Source: Bacteroidales bacterium
GTDB lineage: Bacteria; Bacteroidota; Bacteroidia; Bacteroidales; F082
Reading direction: 5' to 3'
Assembly: GCA_024400305.1 (NCBI GenBank)
Contig: JAKSMX010000017.1
Coordinates: 1-56,536, forward strand
DNA length: 56,536 bases
Positions within the stretch are counted from its first letter, which is position 1; each line of letters starts with the position of its first letter. The notes beneath the pieces were generated by a model, which saw only the letters and a list, made by a program, of their open reading frames with translations, was not told where the DNA came from and ran no database searches. This document shows, piece by piece, positions 50,934 through 56,536 of the stretch. The position numbers and the translations under genes were made by a program.

Positions 50934-51785
50934 ATGAACAACACATTAGATTTCAATAGATTAGGAAAAGTCATCCGCAGGGATGCCATGAATTTCATCC
51001 CGAATTTCGGATGGTCGTTAGTGATTTTATGGGCCATTCCGGTGGTCATCTGGCTCACCAGCTTCACATTCGTCAGCCAAGGCGGAGAACTCACCGGCAG
51101 ACTGCAAATGCTGAAGTTTCTATCCACTATAGCGCTTGTCGTTGCGCCGGCGAAGCTTTACAAAGACTGCAACGACCCGCGCAAAGGCATACAATACGCC
51201 ATGATGCCGGCTTCGAGCTTGGAGAAGTTCATCAGCATGTTCATCTTCTGCGTCATCGTCACACCTATTGTATATACGGCCGGTGCGGTCGCACTCGACA
51301 CCATCATGGCAGCCTTCCCTGGCAAGAACCCTTACAACGGCTTCATCTTCAATTTACTCTTCAATGCAAAAGAACAGAACAGAGAAATAGTTGAAGCGAT
51401 GGGCAGCCAGTCGTTGATGTACGACGGATATTTGGATGATGTCAACAACGCGTTTTCGGGATTCTTCATTTATTTCTCAAAGATCATTTCGATAATTCTG
51501 ATGTCGTCAATCTTCATGTTCGGCAACATGATTTTCAAGAAAAGAAAAACCAGCAAAATGATCGGCATTCTTGTACTAATCTTCATTTTCGCAATGGTAA
51601 TTTTCATCAAATGGGTCATGAACCACGAAGACCTTATGGATAACATTGCAGATGAGGAACTTAACAAGGATATGCTGATTCACTTCATCAGGAAAGCCAA
51701 TTACATCAGCTGGATGATTTCCATAATCATCTCGGCCGTCATGCTCGGCCTGACATACCGTAAAATCAAAACCCAAAAATATTGA
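50934..51785 (+). CDS. ABC transporter membrane protein (ABC-2-like permease)
   Basis: 283 residues with about six membrane helices: W-S-L-V-I-L-W-A-I-P-V-V-I-W-L, I-A-L-V-V-A-P-A, F-I-F-C-V-I-V-T-P-I-V-Y-T-A-G, I-I-S-I-I-L-M-S-S-I-F-M-F, G-I-L-V-L-I-F-I-F-A-M-V and I-S-W-M-I-S-I-I-I-S-A-V-M. A large extracytoplasmic loop lies between helices 3 and 4. The context, between an ATP-binding protein and a YtrA-like regulator, makes it the permease partner. It starts 37 bp after the ATPase gene. Confidence 0.85.
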   Translation: MNNTLDFNRLGKVIRRDAMNFIPNFGWSLVILWAIPVVIWLTSFTFVSQGGELTGRLQMLKFLSTIALVVAPAKLYKDCNDPRKGIQYAMMPASSLEKFISMFIFCVIVTPIVYTAGAVALDTIMAAFPGKNPYNGFIFNLLFNAKEQNREIVEAMGSQSLMYDGYLDDVNNAFSGFFIYFSKIISIILMSSIFMFGNMIFKKRKTSKMIGILVLIFIFAMVIFIKWVMNHEDLMDNIADEELNKDMLIHFIRKANYISWMISIIISAVMLGLTYRKIKTQKY

Positions 51786-51787
51786 TC

Positions 51788-52135
51788 ATGGACTTCAACG
51801 GACACAAACCGATTTATCTGCAAATCTGCGACCATCTCGACGAGAGGATTCTCAACGGTGAGTTCAAGAGCGGCGACAAAATCATGTCGGTCAGGGAATT
51901 AGGCGTGGAGCTTGGCGTGAACCCGAACACCGTGATGAGGTCGTTCGAGATCTTGCAGAACAAAGGCATCATCGCAAACAGACGCGGCATCGGCTTTTAC
52001 GTCTGCGACGACGCAAAGGAGATGATTCTCGCCGAGCAGAAAAAAGAATTCATCGAAGAGGAGCTGCCGAAAATATTCAGGAAAATGGACCTTTTCGGAA
52101 TAAGCATAGACGAATTGAAAAATTTTAAAAAATGA
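51788..52135 (+). CDS. GntR-family transcriptional regulator (YtrA type)
   Basis: 115 residues, the small YtrA subfamily: an N-terminal winged helix-turn-helix (PIYLQICDHLDERILNGE, then V-R-E-L-G-V-E-L-G-V-N-P-N-T-V-M-R-S-F-E) and a short C-terminal dimer helix, with no ligand-binding domain. It is expected to repress its own operon by binding the TGTATTAG/CTAATACA operator at 50021-50040. The ATG (51788) follows the permease TGA by two bases; the TTG at 51782 overlaps that stop and is less likely. Confidence 0.9.
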   Translation: MDFNGHKPIYLQICDHLDERILNGEFKSGDKIMSVRELGVELGVNPNTVMRSFEILQNKGIIANRRGIGFYVCDDAKEMILAEQKKEFIEEELPKIFRKMDLFGISIDELKNFKK

Positions 52136-52166
52136 ATCAAAGGAAATAATTTAAAACCACATCAAA

Positions 52167-55031
52167 ATGAAAAAAGTATTATTATCAACCATCATCTTAT
52201 TGAGTTTCAGCATTTTGAAAGCTCAAGACGCTAATTTGGACATCAAGACCATCACTCTTGACAATGGCTTGAAGGTCGTGATGTGCGAAAACCATTCTGA
52301 GCCGATCGTCTATGGCAGCGTGCTCGTCCACGCCGGAAGCAAGAACGACCCCGAAGACGCCACCGGCATGGCACATTACTTCGAGCATATCATGTTCAAG
52401 GGTACCGACAGAATCGGCACAACGAACTGGGAGGCGGAGAAAGTGTATCTCGACAGCATCGACATGATGTACGACAAGCTGCACGAGACTTCCGACCAAG
52501 CGGAACGTGATGCTATTCAGAAGAAAATCAACGAGTTATCAATCGCCTCAACGGAATACGCCATCCCGAACGAGGTCGATGTCATCTTAACGAAGATGGG
52601 CGGCGAAGGCCTTAACGCCGGCACATCGTACGACTACACCGTCTATTACAACAACTTCCCCTCGAACCAGATCGGGAAATGGATGGACGTGTATGCCGAG
52701 CGTTTCCGCAACCCGGTGTTCCGTCTTTTCCAGAGCGAGCTCGAGACCGTCTATGAAGAGAAGAACATGTACGACGACAGCCCCGCCTCAAAATACAAGG
52801 ATTACGTGTTCAAAGAAGCATTCGGCGACCATCCCTACGGCCGTCCGATTGTCGGCCTGACCGAACATCTGAAGAACCCGCAGACAAGCAGGATGCGCGA
52901 GTTCTACAACACATATTATGTGGCTAACAACATGACACTCATCCTTGTAGGCGACTTCAACACCGAAGAGGTCATCCCGATGGTGAAGGAGAAATTCGGC
53001 ATCTGGAAGAGCGGCAAGCTGCCTGAGAAGAAAGAGTACAACATCCCGAAATACGACCAGAAGATTGTCAGGGAAGTGAAAATGACTCCGATAAAACTTG
53101 GCATCATAGTGTATAAAGGTGTGGAGCAAGGACATGAAGACATGACGGCCTTGAACCTGCTCAGCGGAATATTCAGCAACGGGGAGACAGGCGTCGCCGA
53201 CAAGGACATGCTCGACGGCAACTATTTAGCCGCGATGATGGAGCCTCTCGGCCTTGAAGACGCCGGCGGCATCGTGCTGATCTACATACCGAAACTGCTT
53301 TTCCAGTCGCATGAGAAAGCCGAGGAATACATCTTCGCCTCCATCGACAAAATCAAGAAAGGCGAGTTCAGCGACGAGCTCTTTGAAGCCACGAAGACCG
53401 AATGGCTGAAATACAGGAAGAAGACGACAGAAGACATCAAGTCGTTGTCAAGCCTCATCCTCGGACTTGAGACGGAAGGCGTCACATACGAGGAATTTCT
53501 CGCCGAGACTGAGAAGATCCAGAACATGACAAAGGAGGAATTGGTCGCGATAGCGAACAAATATCTCAACGACAACTACCTTGACGTCCGCTCAAGCATG
53601 GGCTTCCCGAAGAAAGACAAAGTCGGCAAGCCGAACTGGAAACCCATCGAGGCGAAGAACACGGAGGCGAAGTCGGATTTCGCCAAAATGATTGAGGCGG
53701 AGGAAGTTCCGGAAGTGAAGCCGCAAGTCATCGAATTCGGCAAAGACGTTGAGATCACCAAGGCCAACGACGCCTTCACGATGATTTCGACCAAGAACCC
53801 GCACAACGACATCTTCAACCTGAACATCACCTACAATTACGGTGAGCTTGACGATGCCGAGCTTGAAAGAGCAATCAGCTATCTTGACATGCAAGGCACA
53901 GAGTCAAAGACTTACGAAGAGATACAGCTTGAGTTCTCAAAGCTCGCCGCGATGATGTACCTTACTTCACACGAAAGCGGCACGATGTTGAGAATTGAAG
54001 GCTACGAGGAAGACCTTGACGAGATTCTCGCGCTCTGCGAAGAGAAAATCTTCAAACCTTCCAACGACGAGAAGAAGAAAGACCTTTTGGTTGAAGGTGA
54101 GCTGATGAACAAGAAAAACGAGAAAGAAGACGCAGCGACCTGGGGCTCGGCGATTTACAACTACGCCTTATACGGCGAGAACTCACCGTTCCTCTCGAAG
54201 ATGCCGGTCAAGGACTGGGCGAAACGCAGCGGCGAAGAACTTCTGAATGAAGTCAAGGCCATCTTCAACTACAACGGAGAGATCACTTTTGTCGGAAACA
54301 CTGACAATCAGGAGGTTATCGGTCTTCTGAAAAAACACAACCTCATAAAAGACGATGCTGTCAAAGCCGAAAAGAAATACCGCGTTGAGAAGAAATATTC
54401 CGAGAATCAGATTTTCCTGGCTCACAGCAAGAAGTTCAGACAGAGCAACATCTACATGTACGTCGCGGGCAACACGCTTGACAAAAAAGAGAAAGCCACC
54501 GCCAACGTCTTCAACAAATATTTCGGGACTGACATGTATTCCATTGTATTCCAGGAAATCAGGGAGTTCCGCTCGTTAGGTTACAGCGCATACGGCTATT
54601 ACACGCAAGACCATCTTAACAGGAAGCCAGGCTACCTTTACACCTACCTCGGCACGCAGTCGGACAAGACCGTCGAGGGCATCGAGGCGTTGCGCGGCCT
54701 GATCACAGACATGCCCGAGCGTATCGAGAAATTCAACGCCTCGAAAGACGCCCTGATACTTTCGAGAGCCGCCGACTACATCAGCTTCCGCAACATCCCG
54801 GGAACGGTCAGCACCTGGATTGAGCAAGGCTACGACCACGACCCGAGAATTGAAATCACAGACATGATTAAAAACGTTGAATATCAGGATGTTTATGATT
54901 TCTACAAGAAGAATGTCGCCGACAGACCTATTGTAATCATGATGTCGGGGAACAAGAAAAAGATTGACATGAAGGCGTTGGAGAAGTTCGGGAAAGTGAA
55001 GGAGCTGAAATACGAAGACATTTTCAGGTAG
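52167..55031 (+). CDS. M16-family zinc metallopeptidase, two-repeat, secreted
   Basis: 954 residues. Signal peptide MKKVLLSTIILLSFSILKAQ (cut after KA). N-terminal M16 repeat with the active site H70-x2-E73-H74 (MAHYFEHIMFKG) and the downstream Glu in V-Y-E-E-K-N. A second M16 repeat (~510-954) lacks the HxxEH motif, as is normal in insulinase-like proteins. It cleaves peptides in the periplasm or outside the cell. There is no T9SS tail. The gene starts 31 bp after the regulator and no -7 element is visible in the gap, so it may be co-transcribed with the ABC operon. Confidence 0.92.
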   Translation: MKKVLLSTIILLSFSILKAQDANLDIKTITLDNGLKVVMCENHSEPIVYGSVLVHAGSKNDPEDATGMAHYFEHIMFKGTDRIGTTNWEAEKVYLDSIDMMYDKLHETSDQAERDAIQKKINELSIASTEYAIPNEVDVILTKMGGEGLNAGTSYDYTVYYNNFPSNQIGKWMDVYAERFRNPVFRLFQSELETVYEEKNMYDDSPASKYKDYVFKEAFGDHPYGRPIVGLTEHLKNPQTSRMREFYNTYYVANNMTLILVGDFNTEEVIPMVKEKFGIWKSGKLPEKKEYNIPKYDQKIVREVKMTPIKLGIIVYKGVEQGHEDMTALNLLSGIFSNGETGVADKDMLDGNYLAAMMEPLGLEDAGGIVLIYIPKLLFQSHEKAEEYIFASIDKIKKGEFSDELFEATKTEWLKYRKKTTEDIKSLSSLILGLETEGVTYEEFLAETEKIQNMTKEELVAIANKYLNDNYLDVRSSMGFPKKDKVGKPNWKPIEAKNTEAKSDFAKMIEAEEVPEVKPQVIEFGKDVEITKANDAFTMISTKNPHNDIFNLNITYNYGELDDAELERAISYLDMQGTESKTYEEIQLEFSKLAAMMYLTSHESGTMLRIEGYEEDLDEILALCEEKIFKPSNDEKKKDLLVEGELMNKKNEKEDAATWGSAIYNYALYGENSPFLSKMPVKDWAKRSGEELLNEVKAIFNYNGEITFVGNTDNQEVIGLLKKHNLIKDDAVKAEKKYRVEKKYSENQIFLAHSKKFRQSNIYMYVAGNTLDKKEKATANVFNKYFGTDMYSIVFQEIREFRSLGYSAYGYYTQDHLNRKPGYLYTYLGTQSDKTVEGIEALRGLITDMPERIEKFNASKDALILSRAADYISFRNIPGTVSTWIEQGYDHDPRIEITDMIKNVEYQDVYDFYKKNVADRPIVIMMSGNKKKIDMKALEKFGKVKELKYEDIFR

Positions 55032-55337
55032 AATGTGATGCACCACGTACAATATTATATGCTTTCGTAATATGTGGCTTAGCCGATTTTCGCAAATCGC
55101 ATAAGTCAAACAAAACATAAAAAACAAAAAAGGCGTATAGGTCATTTTGCAGGTTTTTTTTTTACACGTGTGTCTCAATAGGTCATTTTGCAGGGTGAAA
55201 ATTTTCATGCTGATGTCACAGGTGTTGTTCAAACATGTAACTTTGCCGCACGGCCGGAAACGGAGCCTGGCTCTGCTGGGGAGCAACCATGCGAGGGATA
55301 CGGCCGCGATGCACACGCACGGACGGGGCGTCGCCTT
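55032..55337. other. Intergenic stretch holding the left end of the insertion sequence
   Basis: The first ~100 bp has no gene. The IS left ends (55136-55153 and 55177-55194) follow, then the 3' non-coding part of the IS. No other feature was seen. Confidence 0.6.
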
Positions 55338-56469
55338 TCACGGCGTCGCCCTTTCACAATGCGGAGCGTCCCATGCCTTGAAAAACCCGATGATGAACCG
55401 CTTGCGGTTCTCCTCCGACATGCCGCTGTGGTTGTTCAGGTTCTTCTTAAGGTCGGTGAAAATCCCTTCAATCTTGTTGTTCGTGTTCGGCATGCCGGCG
55501 CACTCCCGGAAGGTGAACAGGTACGGGAGATAGAAGTCGATGCTGTTCACCGTCGTTTTGAGTCGGCGGTGCGTGTAATGCGACCTCCCAGTCCGTTTAG
55601 ACACGGAACGCCTGTTGACGAATACGTCCCACTTCTCTTTCCAACATCGGTAAGCCTCGGTGAATCCATCCATGTCGGCCCTTGTCAGCCCGCCTATCAG
55701 CGACAGCAACTCTCTGGATGCCAGCATCCTGGGCTTCCGTGTCAGGTATCTCCTGACTATCTGGCACATGTGGAACTGGCACATCTGCACCTTGTACGCC
55801 GAGAACTCCCTGAACAGGCTGCGCATACCGTCGATGACAATCCCGTCGATCCTGTACCCACGCGACTCGATTGACTCTATGGCGTCACGGTAGTCGCCGA
55901 CGGTCTCGTGGCTCACGAACCCCATGTACAACACGCGGCCTGTGGCATCGTCGACGGCGAGCATCACACCCCAGTTGCGGCCACAGTATGTGACGTCGAG
56001 GTGGACGCAGCCGCCTCCGTCAAGCGGTGGCTGCACCCACTCCAGACGCACGGACCTCAGCCGTCTCTTGACCGTCGATTCGCTGATCCCGTGTGACGCC
56101 GCTATCTCCGCGACGGTCTGCTTTGAACTCTGGTATTCATTCCATATCCGGTCCGCTGAAAGCTTGCCGCCGGACCTGAACTGGTGTCCGCACGCCATGC
56201 ATTTGTAGAGCTGGACACCCTTCCTCGTGCCGTTTTTCCTGGTTATGCACGACCCGCATACCGGGCATTTTTTTTGTTCATATTGTCATTTTTTCAGATT
56301 TTGAATCGTCGGCAAATATAGCAAATAAAGGCATTGCCGGCGACTTCAACCTGCATTTTGACCTATAGACCGTTTCCAAACCTCTTTTTTTGTCAGAAAC
56401 TTTTGAATTAACGAAACCCCCTTATTTTAATGGTATTTACAAGGTTTTTATCCTGCATTTTGACCTATA
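55136..56469 (-). mobile_element. Insertion sequence of the IS256 variant (Zn-binding) type, with doubled ends
   Basis: End repeats: TATAGGTCATTTTGCAGG at 55136-55153 and a near-copy at 55177-55194 on the left. CCTGCATTTTGACCTATA occurs at 56350-56367 and again at 56452-56469 on the right. The inner pair spans ~1.19 kb and the outer pair ~1.33 kb. Left and right ends match as inverted repeats except for three central bases (TTT against AAA). It is unclear which pair is the real boundary. No target duplication is visible. Confidence 0.7.
55338..56281 (-). CDS. IS256-variant (Zn-binding) transposase, needing a -1 shift at an A8 run
   Basis: The main frame (56198 and upstream) begins with an InsA-type zinc ribbon, CPVCGSCITRKNGTRKG...KCMACGHQF (four Cys), then a helix-turn-helix (TVAEIAASHGISESTVKRRL). 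The DDE core has LDVTYCGRNWG (first Asp), GIVIDGMRSLF (second Asp) and N-N-K-I-E-G-I-F-T-D-L-K-K-N-L (Glu). This frame has no start codon: a TGA lies just upstream. The only ATG (56281) is in another frame and joins it through a -1 slip on eight A residues (minus strand, 56275-56268), giving Met-Asn-Lys-Lys-Lys-Cys-Pro. This is either programmed slippage, known in IS elements, or an indel. Otherwise the transposase looks complete. Confidence 0.75.
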
Positions 56470-56473
56470 GGTC

Positions 56474-56536
56474 TTTTTTCAGTGAAAATGACTGCAAGAT
56501 GGTGATACGCATCACTTTTTTCAGTGAAAATGACTG
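56474..56536. repeat. Start of a 42-bp tandem repeat at the window edge
   Basis: TTTTTTCAGTGAAAATGACTG occurs at 56474-56494 and again at 56516-56536, exactly 42 bp apart and ending on the last base. Each unit holds a CAGT-GAAAATG-ACTG palindrome and a GTGAT-ACGC-ATCAC hairpin (56502-56515). The true copy number is unknown because the window ends inside the repeat. Confidence 0.8.

Overview
The window is a chromosomal segment of an anaerobic Bacteroidales-type bacterium (Bacteroidota). Three things support this. Almost every transcription unit has a promoter with the Bacteroidota -7 element TAnnTTTGC. Three large secreted proteins end in type IX secretion (T9SS) type A sorting domains. The gene content includes FISUMP and DUF6266 proteins, the Na+-pumping NQR complex and an ADP-forming acyl-CoA synthetase. 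Coding DNA of the core region is clearly more GC-rich than the AT-rich accessory patches at 1-5500, 22.1-23.8 kb and 45.4-45.5 kb.

Layout. (1) 1-5.5 kb is an accessory region: the 3' end of an ATP-binding regulator; a HAD hydrolase cut off by a small internally deleted IS4-type element; a strongly structured candidate RNA; a tandem zinc-ribbon mini-protein; a DUF262/DUF1524 (GmrSD-like) restriction protein; a DUF6266 protein; and a 5'-truncated PDDEXK (YhcG/DUF1016) nuclease bracketed by a ~50-bp direct repeat. (2) 5.6-16.1 kb holds two paralogous gingipain-type C25 proteases with a CPA2 cation/proton antiporter between them; the antiporter stop codon overlaps the second protease start. (3) 16.3-22.0 kb is a complete nqrABCDEF operon. 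(4) 22.1-23.5 kb has a HEPN/MNT toxin-antitoxin pair and a fused pair of gene remnants (AAA ATPase plus FISUMP). (5) 23.8-36 kb: acyl-CoA ligase; an ffh-folD-OmpA/PD40/TPR operon (the last gene resembles T9SS PorE); an LTA-synthase-like phosphotransferase; a YggS PLP protein; and a three-gene surface/envelope operon (collagen-like lipoprotein, membrane-anchored PHP-like protein, double-FISUMP lipoprotein). (6) 36-47 kb: DMT permease, TrmH-family methyltransferase plus acyl-ACP thioesterase, Bcp peroxiredoxin, lipid kinase, ADP-forming acyl-CoA synthetase, a membrane protein, a T9SS-exported M28 peptidase and an AAA/DUF4143 ATPase. (7) 47-55 kb: a large FAD/Fe-S oxidoreductase, a YtrA-type ABC-permease-GntR operon with a visible operator, and an M16 peptidase. 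(8) The right edge is an IS256-variant (Zn-binding) insertion sequence whose transposase needs a -1 shift at an A8 run, followed by the start of a 42-bp tandem repeat that runs into the window end.

How it fits together: NQR builds a sodium gradient; ADP-forming acyl-CoA synthetase and the FAD/Fe-S dehydrogenase suit fermentation of organic and amino acids; secreted C25, M28 and M16 proteases with a PorE-like protein suggest a proteolytic lifestyle. No rRNA, tRNA or CRISPR array was seen. The least explained items are the structured RNA at ~1.2-1.4 kb with its flanking repeats, the antiporter-protease overlap, the FISUMP/PHP/lipoprotein operon, and several interspersed repeat families (98-bp, 33-bp, GAGAGT-type, CGCAGATT-type).
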